From Perognathus longimembris pacificus (Eukaryota; Chordata; Mammalia; Rodentia; Heteromyidae): a stretch of DNA of 64,000 nt. Made by a program: the position numbers and the translations under genes. The notes below the pieces were generated by a model that did not search any database, was not told the DNA's origin, and saw only the letters and a list, made by a program, of their open reading frames with translations. This document shows, piece by piece, positions 1 to 10,679 of the stretch (its first letter is position 1; each line of letters begins with the position of its first letter). The DNA is taken from the NCBI RefSeq assembly GCF_023159225.1, contig NC_063177.1, positions 18,500,673 to 18,564,672 on the forward strand, read 5' to 3'.

Positions 1-397
1 ATAAAATCCTAAGTTAAATTTCTATAATCATTAAGATGGATGGAATAGTTGAATCTAAGAAATGAAAAATAGATAATTAAGGGCCCATTGAATGTTGTTC
101 TTTTCTTGCTCACGCACAGAGTAGACAGTCATGACATTAAGTAAAATAATGAAAAGAGAGAACAGGTTTGGGGGATGATACAATGAATTCTTGTTTAAAT
201 GTGTCTTATATCTGCTGAATTGCCCAATATTAACTTTCCATAGGAGTGTGAAGGTCATTTATGCATTATGATTGGCAGAAAATTATGTAGACTTGAGTCT
301 ATTGGAAAATGATGGAGACACTCTCCACTCAGAACAGCATTAAAGTATCATGCATTTTAATTTCTTAAAGTACATAGCATTCTGCAGATTTCATTCT

Positions 398-598
398 TTT
401 TTTTTTGGCCAGTCCTGGGCCTTGGACTCAGGGCCTGAGCACTGTCCCTGGCTTCTTCCCGCTCAAGGCTAGCACTTTGCCACTTGAGCCACAGCGCCGC
501 TTCTGGCCGTTTTCTGTATATGTGGTGCTGGGGAATCGAACCTAGGGCCTCGTGTATCCGAGGCAGGCACTCTTGCCACTAGGCTATATCCCCAGCCC
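398..598 (-). mobile_element. IDL-Geo SINE (young type)
   Basis: Full dimer in reverse: T-tail, Geo monomer, linker, ID-like monomer ending CCCCAGCCC. Flanked by the 14-bp perfect repeat GCAGATTTCATTCT (384-397, 599-612). Differs from the copy at 47681-47907 by about one base over the 190-base body, so recently inserted. Confidence 0.95.
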
Positions 599-1084
599 GC
601 AGATTTCATTCTTAGTAAGCCATGAGATCCTAGAATCATTTGACTTAGGTTGTTGGCTATAAGACAGAGCTTCTATGGATCTAGGTAAGAGTATTGAGTA
701 TGTAGAAAATCACATGTATGCAAAATTCTGTGCTGCTCTGAAGCCTGTGATACAATTTTGGTATGTATTCCATCTATGCAGATGTATTCTTGATCTAGAC
801 CACTTGAAACTCTTATCATAAGAACTTTAGGAGAATCTTTTGTTCTAATATCTGGTCTTTGACAAAAGTTTGTTACATAGAGTTCCTAAAATCTTCATGA
901 TTTTCTGAGTGATGGGAACATCTGACACAGAAATCCTAAATCCCTTAGAATTTCTTGAGTGATGGGAGCATCTTTTTACTCTAATGAGATGACTCTTAGG
1001 TGAGTTGTTAAATTGGGTCAGAATGGGGAATAATGGTTGGGAACCAACCATGTCATTAAAAAACTGGATTTTTAATTTTTTTTT

Positions 1085-1320
1085 TTTACAGGGTAAGATC
1101 TTTCAGCTGTATGTCTCCCAGTGTTTGGGAGAGGAGCAGAGCTAAATATCAAGTTGATAACTAATGGCCAATGATGGACTCTATCATAACTTCATAATGA
1201 AGCCTTCATAAAAAATCAAAGGACAAGGTTTCTGGAGAGCCTCTGGGTTGCTGGATTCATAAACATACTGGAGGGTGGCATGCAGAAAGGGCATACAGAA
1301 AATTACCAGGGGGTTTCATG
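1085..1320 (+). mobile_element. old LTR-like interspersed repeat fragment
   Basis: Contains ATGAAGCCTTCATAAAAAAT followed by GGACAAGGTTTCTGGAGAGC and GGAGGGTGGCATGC, an order I recognise from an old mammalian LTR-like repeat whose family name I cannot give with confidence. Confidence 0.45.
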
Positions 1321-1399
1321 GCAATCAAAAAATACTCTCTCTTTGAGTCACAGAACCAATATTGGTAAGAATAATAACAATAGTAGTAGTGATCAAATT

Positions 1400-1455
1400 T
1401 AACACAGATTCATGTGGATTGAAGAATTAACACAGATTCATGTGGGTTGAAGAAT
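1400..1455. repeat. 28-bp tandem duplication
   Basis: AACACAGATTCATGTGG appears twice in tandem units of 28 bases differing by one base. Confidence 0.85.
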
Positions 1456-1582
1456 TATAGTGCTGGCTGAACTGACAGAAAGTAACTCATGAAAATAGAG
1501 GCAATGACTGAGGAGACCCCTTACATTTGAATGAAGGGACATGCAGCTGAGTAGAAGACTGAGAATCTCCAAGTCCTGAATC

Positions 1583-1665
1583 ACTCTGAGCTTCTCTTTC
1601 CCTGTCTCTTTCTTTCTCTCCTCTTTTTCTCTCTTTCTTTCCTTCTCTCTCTCTTTCTTTCTGCC
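1583..1665. repeat. pyrimidine-rich (CT/CTTT)n tract
   Basis: Irregular CT/CTTT repeat with no SINE body recognised beside it. Confidence 0.85.
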
Positions 1666-2410
1666 AATGATTACAGTTTTCGCCATTTTTGAGGAAACCA
1701 GGCATCTTGTAATTTAAAACATTGTAATAGTCTCATCTGGGGAATGTCCCTTGCAAGGAAAAACATTTTCCTCAAGATCTACCTTAAGCATCTCTTACTG
1801 CTAGAAGATTCATAACTAAAATTGGATTTTATGCTGCCCTAGCAGACAAATGTAACATCTATCCAGGAAGAAAAAGCCTTTATAGCAAAAGAATTTCACT
1901 GTTTGCATATGTGTTGGCAGAAACCTAGGGAGTATGTGTAGAAATATATTATAAGGAAGTTAAAGTAAGGACAGAGTCTAATACTGGATTGAGCAGAATT
2001 CATTGACTTGGGTACATTTATCAATTATAATAGATAATGGATTTAATGTTTTAGCACCTACAGCTGGAGGTGACACAAACAATTTACTCAGTAAGTTCAT
2101 TGAAACTTGGACTCCACTATGGCCAATGCTTAATTAAGCTGAGATACCAGAACTTCCCTGGTATAAATGTGGAGAAAGTCCAAAGGCTTAGGGAGATAGG
2201 CATTTTGGAATAGATTTGTCATATATGAGCAGCCCATCTACTTTCCCCAATTTTGTATGTCTTCCAAGAGGACTCAGGTGACACCCATTTACTAAAGCCT
2301 TGACCAAAAAATACATTAATGAGTAGGAGTTCCTGCATCATGTGTGTGTCTGTGTACATATACAAATATATGCCAAAAGACAAGTAACTATTATTTCAGC
2401 CTCACTTTTT

Positions 2411-2620
2411 CATTTGTTTGTTTTATTTTTTGCCAGTCCTGGGGCTTGAACTCAGGGCCTGAGCACTGTCCCTGGCTTCTTTTTGCTCAAGGCTAGCACT
2501 CTGCCACTTGAGCCACAGTGCCACTTCCGGCTTTTTCTATATATGTGGTGCTGAGGAATCAAACCCAGGGCTTCATGTATACGAGGCAAGCACTCTACCA
2601 CTAGGCGGTATTCCCAGCCC
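2411..2620 (-). mobile_element. IDL-Geo SINE (older type)
   Basis: Complete reverse dimer with the TTTTTGCTCAAGG variant of the older type. Target repeat TCAGCCTCACTTTTT at 2396-2410 and 2621-2635. Confidence 0.93.
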
Positions 2621-3149
2621 TCAGCCTCACTTTTTAAACTGCAAGGAATGATAGATCCATTTAAGGAACTCACTCACTAATGCTATGCCACTACTTACGC
2701 CATTGAAAACTAGCTCTCAATAGGTGCCAATACCATCAAGTCTGCTAGTTGCTTTTTTCTTTCTCAATGTCCATATCAATCAATTACTTGTTGCAGGTAA
2801 GAGATGGAACCTTAACTCCAGTTTGAAATACAGTGGAACATGGACCATAGAGCCACAATGTAGTCATTTCATCATTGTTTGAATGCATAATTAGAATAGA
2901 GTTACTGATTGGCAGAACATTCATATTTTCTTTCTGATTCAGGATTAAGGACTATTACAGTATGAAGTTGGAGCCCTAGGAAACCCTCCCCCACCCCCTA
3001 TGGTAATAAAATTTAAAAACATTACTTTCATGGGGTAAGGGAATGTGGGATTACATATATTAATGCCACCCACAAAGATCTGAAAGAATGGGTTGATGGA
3101 AGTTATCTTATGCCAATTTAACTTGCCTGTTTGCCTGTTTGGCATGCAT

Positions 3150-3455
3150 GTCTCATGCAGGTAAATCCTAGCTACTTTGTAGGTAGAGATTGGGAATATT
3201 TCAGTTTAAGACCAGCCTGAGCAAAAATTTTGCAAGACTATCTCTGGGTGTCATGGTATACACCTGTCATCCAGCTATGTGGGAAGTTTAAGTAGGAGGA
3301 CCATATTGCAGGCTGGTTCACACAAAAGGTGAGACCCTCTGTCAAAAATTACCATAATAAAGAAGGATGGAGGTGTGGCTGGTAGCTGAAGTGTTGTGTA
3401 TCCTCCTAGGAAATTCAAAGTCCTGAGTTCAAACCCCAGTAATGGAAAACGGAAA
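3150..3455 (+). mobile_element. B1 plus B1-dID-like SINE
   Basis: Two diverged B1-type segments (AATCCTAGCTACTTTGTAGG; then CACCTGTCATCCAGCTATGT) followed by an ID-like monomer ending GAGTTCAAACCCCAGTAATG. Matches the B1-dID layout known from several rodent families. Confidence 0.6.
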
Positions 3456-4554
3456 AAAGAAGACAAATCTTGGAGAATAACTTTAATTCTTATTTTATCA
3501 GGTTATGCCTTTATTTGCAATGACTCTTCCATATATTTCATTTTTACTGGAATACATCAGTCCAGCCCTTGGATGCTGATACACTGCTATTGACCTAACT
3601 GATGTTTATTTCTTCATATAAATTGGCAAGCACCAGAAGTAATTTGTTCTTACTTGACAAGACCAAAGTACACACATTGGGTATTATTATTATTATCCAG
3701 AATTATTAGGAGCAGAAGTGTTTCTGATTTCTTTTTTTCTTTGGGATATTTGCATGTTTATAATGAAACATCTTGGGGATGGGGCCCAAGTCTAAACAAA
3801 ATTCATTTACATTTCATATACACCATGGAAATATTATACTGTATTTTAAGTAATTTTGTACATGAAGTCATTTAATAGTGTAGAATTTCCCACTTGTGAA
3901 ATCATATTGACACATATATTTGGATTTGGAAGCATTGGATTTCAGATGTTCAGATCAGAAATGTTCAACCTGTCCCTTCATAGTCTTGACTCAGGGCAAT
4001 ATCAATTCTCTCACCTCTGCCATAAAATAGTCCACAGACACTGAGTATCCTGACCTCCCAGTCAGCATCACATTAACTGGGATACACTGGTGGTGGACGG
4101 TGTGAACTCTTTTGGCAGAAAGTAGTGAGGTCATTATCTGAGATATATCCAAACAGAAGATAGGATATAAATTCCATTCATGGTATCAATTTCTGTACCA
4201 GTCAAGTACCAGTTATTACTTATTATCTCAGCTCCAAAATACCACCTTCTTTCATGCTGGAGCTGAGACTTTATTCTTTGCCTCGCCAGTTGGTTTCCTA
4301 TACATTTACTGACTATATACATTCTCCTGTACACTTTAACCTGTAAAGGCTTCTTTATCTTGGTAGCATACCTTTTGGTACCAATAGTTGAATCCAGTTT
4401 GTAGTTGTTTTTTCCCCTGTACTTTTGTAGTATTCACTAACTCAAAGACATCAACACCAGACACCAATGCTCCTTCCTCAGAGGTCTGGGTCCCACAGAG
4501 CCCCTCTTCTAAGTCCAGAAACACCAATATCAACTGAATAATCAGTGCCACTCC

Positions 4555-4670
4555 TACCTCCCTCTGCTTTTTTTAAAAAAAATTTTATCTACCTATCTCC
4601 ACCCCTCCTTTACTTTTTCCAGTGCTGGAATCAAACTCAAGAGCCTATGCTAGGCAAAAGGATGAGCCCA

Positions 4671-4672
<2 letters not shown>
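4555..4672 (-). mobile_element. ID-like SINE fragment
   Basis: CCAGTGCTGGAATCAAACTC and CTATGCTAGGCAAAAGGATG read as a reverse ID-type monomer missing its end; abuts the (GT)n tract. Confidence 0.45.

Positions 4673-4673
<1 letters not shown>

Positions 4674-4720
<47 letters not shown>
4674..4720. repeat. (GT)n microsatellite
   Basis: About 23 near-perfect TG units adjoining an ID-like SINE fragment. Confidence 0.95.
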
Positions 4721-4721
<1 letters not shown>

Positions 4722-5573
4722 ATCTCCTGTAGCTAAATGTAGTAAAAGGTTATTAAAAATTTAAATATGAGATATTGTAACTAGGTAGAGGTAACACATA
4801 ACTGGACTGCATTCCAGTAATTTTCAGCTTATATATTCTGTCTGTGCTATATTCACTTATACTTGCAACTATGCTCATTATTCCAAATGCAAGAGATTTG
4901 ATTATCAAAGGTAGAACCATGATTTCTTCTTTAAAATATCACCTCCCCACTCATCTTTCTCTTTCAACAAGCTTAGCTATGTAAACTAATCACAGTTCAT
5001 TTGGTATGATGAATGAGTTACAGATAAACTACAAGATAGTTATCTATGCAACCCCTGGACTGGCTTGGAGAAAATTGGAGTGGTTGTTCTAGGGAAGGTA
5101 CTCCAGACCAGAAGTAGTATAATCTAGTGATTCTCAGAAAGCAGTTTATAGGTTGAGATGACACATCCTAATATGGCCTTGCAAAAGAACTTGTACCCAA
5201 GCCTCATGCATGGCCAGGAAAGTGGGGAAGCCTGACAGAATCTCCAACATGGACTCAGTCTCAACATCTCTCTTCATATACAATAAAATGTCCCCTTGTC
5301 TGTTTGAGATGCACTTCTAGTTATGTCTCAGGTACATAATTGCTTCTCTAATAACTGTTAAATTCTACAAGTTAGAGATTTGTCATTATTCTGTAATATG
5401 TACTTGATATAAAGGGTTTGAATTTTAAATAAAGTTACATGATCACAAGAGATTTTCACTTTGCATTTGTTGATTATAAAAAAGAGCTATGAGACAAAAT
5501 TAATATTTATACATTTTGAAGTATAGCAAAATTGTTTTACATTTTTATTAAGTAACTGTATGACCCAATTTTT

Positions 5574-5781
5574 TTTTGGGTGGGGGCAGTCCTGGGCCTT
5601 GGACTCAGGGCCTGAGCACTGTCCCTGGCTTCCCCCCCACCCCCCTCAAGGCTAGCACTCTGCCACCTGAGCCACAGCGCCCCTTCTGGTCGTTTTCCAT
5701 ATATGTGGTGCTCGGGAATCGAACTGAGAGCTTCATGTGTAGGAGGCAAGCACTCTTGCCACTAGGCCATATTCCCAGCCC
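5574..5781 (-). mobile_element. IDL-Geo SINE
   Basis: Complete reverse dimer with a C-run expansion in the Geo part (5632-5643). Target repeat ATGACCCAATTTTT at 5560-5573 and 5782-5795. Confidence 0.93.
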
Positions 5782-5913
5782 ATGACCCAATTTTTTAGTA
5801 ACAGTGAATACAATGTTTGAAGACATCACCATTAAATTGTACTCTTGCTCAGGTAGTATATGCAGTGATTAATGTAACACATTCTGTCTAAAGAAAAAAT
5901 TATTTTTCATCAA

Positions 5914-6104
5914 ATTTTTTTTGCCAGTCCTGGGACTTGGACTCAGGGCCTGACCACTGTCCCTGGCTTCTTTTTGCTCAAGGCTAACATTCTACCACTT
6001 GAGCCAAAGCACCATTTCTGTCTTTTTCTGTTATGTGGTGCTGAGGAATGAACCCAGGGTTTCATGCATGTAAGGCAATCCCTCTACTGCCATATTCCTA
6101 GCCC
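5914..6104 (-). mobile_element. IDL-Geo SINE (diverged)
   Basis: Reverse dimer with several substitutions and a short loss near the left end of the ID part. Target repeat TCATCAAA (5908-5915, 6105-6112) extended imperfectly by T's. Confidence 0.88.
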
Positions 6105-8839
6105 TCATCAAAATTTTTAAAAGATTTGGAAGCCTACACAAATTCAGTAGTGCACATCATCCTTAATACATTCTTTTTTTTATTAAAAGTATGTGATATA
6201 AAGAACCCATTTTTTCCCATCAAACTCTATGTAGTTGTTTCCAAATCCTCTTTAAGTAATCCCAATGTGCTGTACAAATATTATTTCTGGAGACATCATG
6301 ATGCCAAAAAAAGACTGAGAAATGGTTGTAACTTTTAGATCAAGATTCTTAACCTGAGGTCCCTTGATTGACCTTAGTGGTTGTGTGAAATATACAAGTG
6401 CATCTTTCTGAAGAAAGGGTCAAAAGCTTTCATCAGGTTCTCAGAGCTTAAGAAGTAGCTGATCTTAGGGGTTTCAAGTTACCGTACAATTTCAAAACTA
6501 AAGAATTAATAGCACAAGTTAACTGTTAAATGGACTCCAGTGTTACAACGGGGCCTCCGTTATCATGGGTGGCCCTATACATAGGTAGGGCTAGGACTTT
6601 TGTCTTTTTGGCTGTCTATTAAAGATCCCGCTTTAGGCCTCTTTTTTCCCTGCAGTTCAGCTAGCATAGTAAAAAGATCCTGGGATTTTTCAATGTATTA
6701 GTAGATAGGTCTTCTCAGATCACAAGACCACCAAGCAGGAACTAGGGTGGAACCCAGGGAAGAGTAGTTAAGAATGGGGCAGAGAGATTTGATTTCAAAT
6801 TTCAAACACAATCCAACCTAGTTCAAAAGGTAGCTATACTAAGATCAGCAGCTAAAGAAATTTTTAAGTATACTATCTCAGCCTGCCTTCTGTTTCTATA
6901 AAATGTTGAACAAATTTCTCCTATCAATATATTTCCTTTGAGACCTAGAAGAGGTGACCTTAAGCCACTAGACTGTAATCATATGTTGATCATGTGTTTT
7001 CCCCATGCCTATGAGTCCTTCAGAAGTTGGAAAACATTCTTGTTCTTAAAACAATATGTAGTAGGTAACATACTTAAACATTTTCTCAATTGGTAATAAA
7101 CATAAACCAACAATTTCTAAATACTAGTTTCCTTAAATGGCACAAAAACTATTTTCCTTGTAAATTAATAAGTTAACTTCTTGATGCAAAATTGTGAACT
7201 TGTGTACCTTATAATCAATTTGAACTAAGAATTCATCATATTAGATATGCTAAATGAAAAGTTCTATACTTAGGTACAGATGTGTCTTAATCATTAATCC
7301 ATGCCTAAGGCTAAGCAAAAGTACGGATTATGGGTTTTTAAAAATTCTTTTTATCCTCCTTTGCTTGAAGCTATTTTCCGCATGTAGGTTATACTAAACA
7401 AAAGAAAACTGAACTTGGAACAAAGTAAACAGAATAGAAAGTTACCTTAATTGTATGTGGTGTATATCACTTTATAAATAGCCATAAATTATCTATCTCA
7501 CTTGATCACAAGAATCCTGTGAGTTAGGGTTCCTTTGTAAAGAAGGAACTAAAGCTCAAAAGTTCAAGCCATTTGCATAAGGTTTTACAGAGCCGGAACT
7601 AGAAACCAGGTCTTCTGACTTAACTTAGTGTTGCTTCCTGTAAGGTAGGATGAATTTCTTAAGAGTATGTTGCTACATATAAATGTTGCCATCCCTACCT
7701 AAATCAGAAAAGGCAATCAACACCTATAATCACCTGATTTGAATAATAATTTTTCTTTGGTTTATAAACACATATTTCATACTATGTATATTTTTTAGCT
7801 CTGTATCTAGCTTCCTATTTGGTCTTGTAAGTACTGGCTCAAAGTTCTTCTGAACCTTGCCTTCTCTTTTCCTGTTTACTGGGCAGCTCTGGGAAAAACA
7901 GATTGTTTAATCTATGAACCATACATCTTTGTTTAATTTTGTCTCACAGACATTCTTGTTCACCACCAGGGGGCAAAAGCCTACCAGCTGGCTTCACTAC
8001 AATACATTGTATAGGACTGTACAGTATAGGGACCCTCAGTGCCTGATTCTTGAGGGAACCTCCCTGCTAATTATTTCAACCACAGGGCCCCAGGGAGAGA
8101 ACAAAGGCTCAGTAGGGAGGGCTCTTGTGACGCTTAACCATAGAGTAACCAGAAAGAGCTCATGACAGCCCTGTCAGTTTAAAAGGAGCAATGATAAACA
8201 GGAGGAGGTGGACTTTAATAACTGCAAACTCCTGAGTGTTTTCTACAGCTTTGATATGCAGGGTGGCATTTACCAGCTCATCCACTCAAATGCAGAAATA
8301 TATTTGCCAACTCTCTTTTCTCTGTGTAAATAACCATTCGGTGTTTGCACTGCGTGTCCCCCCCCCATCCCCCTTTAATCTTGATTTTTTCCATTACATT
8401 CGTGGCTGATGTTCTGTCGACGGGTTTACCTTTTTTAGGAAAAAAAAAAAAGATTCCCCTAAAATATTTCGTAACCTACATTTTCACTGATGCCTGTGAA
8501 ATAATGAAATCTAGAGACGAAGAAAAGCTCAAACAGACCAAGCTGTTTTAATTAGTAGAATTTCTTTACAGCAGGAAGCAAATGAGAGGTAAATAGCAGG
8601 TTGGACCTTTACAACTGGGAAGCCCAGCTCACTGGGCCTCCAAGGCTCACAGCCTTGACTCCACCTCAGAAATAATGACCGACTCCGGTAGGTATTAAAG
8701 CAAACATGAGGGTACCATGAAACCCCGGGGTCTACGAGGATGTGTGGGGGAGGGGGGAAAAGCTCAGACAATCCCACCCTGACCCCCACCTCCCAAGACT
8801 GGGGCAAACGAAATAAGGTAAGCTGTTACCTGGTCTCGG
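6105..8839. other. upstream DNA before the CpG island
   Basis: AT-rich, SINE-free except the MIR at 7480-7645. ORFs here have no recognisable protein content. Confidence 0.6.
7480..7645 (+). mobile_element. MIR SINE
   Basis: CCTGTGAGTTAGGG, GGAACTAAAGCTCAAAAG, TTTTACAGAGCCGGAACTAG and GGTCTTCTGACTT follow the MIR core and 3' order. Diverged. Confidence 0.65.
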
Positions 8840-9465
8840 GATCTGGCATCCCCACCTCCCCCCACCCCACCCCGCTCGTCCCCTCCACGCCCAGTGAAGG
8901 CGTCGGTAACCCCACGGCACCCTTTCCCACCCGAAAACGCGTTTGCCTCCGGATTGTCACCTCACTTCGCTTTTCTCTTCAGGTTGGTTTAGCGGGGCGC
9001 CCCGCCTCATAAAATGGTTGTCTCTCAGGAAGGAGGGTTCCGGCGGCCCCCCGCCCTGGGAACTCAACACCCCCACCCCACCCCACGCCCCTTGCTTCTC
9101 TCTCCCCCAGCCCTCCACCTCAATCGACCGATTCCCCCAGCTCCCTCCTCACCCTACCCGACATCACAACACCCCTGCGGCTCAAGAGGAAACCCGGAGG
9201 GGGCGACGGCCCCCGGCGCACGCACGCGGCCGACTTCCGGCAACTCAGGGGTTACGCCGCGGCGGCGGCGCGCGCCGAGGGGAGAGGCGGTTGCTGACAG
9301 GTGGCGCCTGCGCACTGGGAGCGCTCATTGTGCCCCGCAGCTGCCGAACCGCCCGCCCGCCCGCCGCCCCGTTCGGCGCTCGTCAGTCGGCGAAGAGTCC
9401 GGTGTTGGGTGCAGAGCCAGTGGCCATTTCCCGCGGCCTTCTTTTCCTCCCCGTTCCCTTCATCC

Positions 9466-9526
9466 CCTCCATCCCACATCCTTTTCTCATTCCGGCTCCG
9501 TCAACCCTTCTGCCCCCCACACTCAG
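9466..9526 (+). promoter_or_regulatory. possible 3' splice acceptor in the SSH2 leader
   Basis: A long pyrimidine-rich run ending in CCCCCCACACTCAG (AG at 9525-9526) precedes GACAAG just before the upstream ORF. It has the form of a strong acceptor, so an upstream non-coding exon could be spliced here and bring in only 40 bases of leader before the SSH2 ATG. It may equally be unspliced leader or promoter DNA. Confidence 0.3.
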
Positions 9527-9533
9527 GACAAGA

Positions 9534-9566
9534 ATGCCCTGCCCGGAACAACCCAGCAGCACCTAG
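9534..9566 (+). CDS. upstream ORF (10 codons) abutting the SSH2 start codon
   Basis: An ATG at 9534 with A at -3 opens a 10-codon frame (MPCPEQPSST) that stops at TAG 9564-9566. The next three bases are the SSH2 ATG, in the same frame, so stop and start are directly adjacent. Its context is at least as good as that of the main ATG. If the mature 5' leader includes 9534, scanning ribosomes would meet it first and SSH2 would depend on leaky scanning or on reinitiation at zero distance. Whether it is in the mRNA depends on the transcription start and leader splicing, which the sequence alone does not settle. Confidence 0.6.
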   Translation: MPCPEQPSST

Positions 9567-9629
9567 ATGGCTTTGGTCACGGTCCAGCGGTCGCCTACCC
9601 CCAGCACCACCTCCAGCCCCTGCGCCTCG
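9567..9629 (+). CDS. SSH2: SSH2 first coding exon (Slingshot phosphatase 2 N-terminus)
   Basis: The 21 codons open with MALVTVQRSPTP and run through a Ser/Thr/Pro-rich stretch ending in PCAS. From memory this matches the N-terminus of SSH2; the paralogue SSH1 starts MALVTLQ and diverges after the SPTP. The exon ends on a complete TCG codon followed at once by a GTGAGT donor (9630-9635), so the intron is phase 0. SSH2 is a dual-specificity phosphatase that dephosphorylates and activates ADF/cofilin, promoting actin filament turnover; the catalytic domain lies in later exons outside the window. The exon sits in a CpG island. The start codon has T at -3 and G at +4, a weak-to-moderate Kozak context. 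Only the N-terminal tail is present here. Confidence 0.9.
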
Positions 9630-9766
9630 GTGAGTCCCCACCCCGGCCGTCGCTCCCGCTCGGCTTCTGTCACTGCGGCTCCGCTTTGCCTCAGCGGGTC
9701 CCGCCGAACGCCACTGCGCACGCGCCGCGCCGTTCCCAGGCCTTGGCACTCGGCTGCCGCGAACTA

Positions 9767-9808
9767 CCCCCCCCCCCCCCCATACACACACACACACACA
9801 CACACACT
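9767..9808. repeat. C14 run and (CA)n just after SSH2 exon 1
   Basis: C-run 9767-9781 then about 12 CA units, 140 bases into the intron. Confidence 0.95.
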
Positions 9809-10142
9809 CGTCTAGAAGGCAAGCTGCAGGAACTACGGGACGTGGGTTTCTGTCCCCATCATCCTGAGCACCCGGCTCCTCACCACGCTCGCCCTGTAAT
9901 CTCCCTGGCATGCCTTCCTATGGCTTGAGCACTTCCTTTCGGGAATGAGTCATTCTTGCTTTTCACCCTCCTCTCCACACCCCCCGCCCCACTTCTTTTA
10001 CCCGCTGTTGCTTGGACTCGGGGACTCTGGCGTTGCCCCTTAACCTACACCCCCATTCCCTTACCCCCACCCTTTCAGGGAGCCGTTCACCATTTGCACA
10101 CTGCACAACCTTCTGCAGACTCGCCAGGGTGTGCGCCGTTTC

Positions 10143-10324
10143 TCCCCCCCCCCCCCCCCCGCCCTCCAGTCACTTGCCATCTTTCTTGTGCTATGGACTG
10201 TTCAGGCTCCATTGGGCTGCTGAATGGTTGTTACACCCCTTGGTTTTTTAAGTCCTCCTCCCCCAGACACCCCCCCCCCCGGGATGGCAGTGGTGTTCCC
10301 TGCTTCTGGGGCTCTTTACCTACA

Positions 10325-10362
<38 letters not shown>
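10143..10362. repeat. C-runs and (CA)n in proximal intron
   Basis: C18 at about 10143-10160, C10 near 10269-10279 and (CA)19 at about 10323-10361. Confidence 0.92.
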
Positions 10363-10363
<1 letters not shown>

Positions 10364-10650
10364 GTCTCAAAGCATCGGGTGCCCTCGATGACCAGTGCCA
10401 ATTCATTTCCATCTTACAGACCTTATACTCATTGCATATGATCGTTCATTTCCTTGGGTTGTGTTTGAATGGCGCGTTACTTCAGGTGCCTATGCCAGTA
10501 ATAAAGCACGCTTACAGAAGGAAAATACCCTAGAAACCAGCCTTTTCCTGCTGGGCCCGCCTTTGCCTTCCTTCTTCGCCCCACCCCCATTCTTTTACAA
10601 CTCCATTCTCAGGCTTGATTTTTCAAAATAGCTATTTAAAATATTGTCCC

Positions 10651-10679
10651 TGGGGGTTGGGGTGGGGTGTGGGGGGGGC
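10651..10679 (+). other. G-quadruplex-capable motif
   Basis: GGGGGTTGGGGTGGGG then TGTGGGGGGGG gives four G-runs with short loops on the coding strand of the intron. Confidence 0.6.

Larger units (their letters stand above)
613..2395. other. upstream DNA, mostly anonymous
   Basis: Apart from the LTR-like piece (1085-1320), a 28-bp duplication and a pyrimidine tract, I see no gene or named repeat. Two similar GAGTGATGGGA blocks occur near 906 and 957. Confidence 0.6.
8840..9760. promoter_or_regulatory. SSH2: CpG island promoter of SSH2
   Basis: GC content rises sharply and CpGs are frequent, unlike the AT-rich flanks; the densest part is about 9180-9420 with a short CGG run near 9256-9275. 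There is no obvious TATA box, as usual for CpG-island promoters. Candidate sites are an ETS/GABPA-type ACTTCCGG at 9233-9240 and an NRF1-like GCGCCTGCGCAC at 9304-9315. The likely transcription start lies between about 9250 and 9450, inferred from site positions and distance to the ATG. In human, as I remember it, EFCAB5 lies next to SSH2 in the opposite direction, so bidirectional activity is possible, but I see no exon of it here. Confidence 0.8.

Noticed and set aside
8943..9566. 207-codon open frame ending at the SSH2 start
   Set aside because: Open because stop codons are rare in GC-rich DNA. Only its last 10 codons start from an ATG with a plausible leader position, and those are reported as the uORF.
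9014..9928. 304-codon open frame across the CpG island
   Set aside because: Its composition (Pro/His/Arg-rich, runs of THTHTH) follows from GC-rich and CA-repeat DNA; it overlaps the SSH2 exon in another frame and runs through the splice donor.
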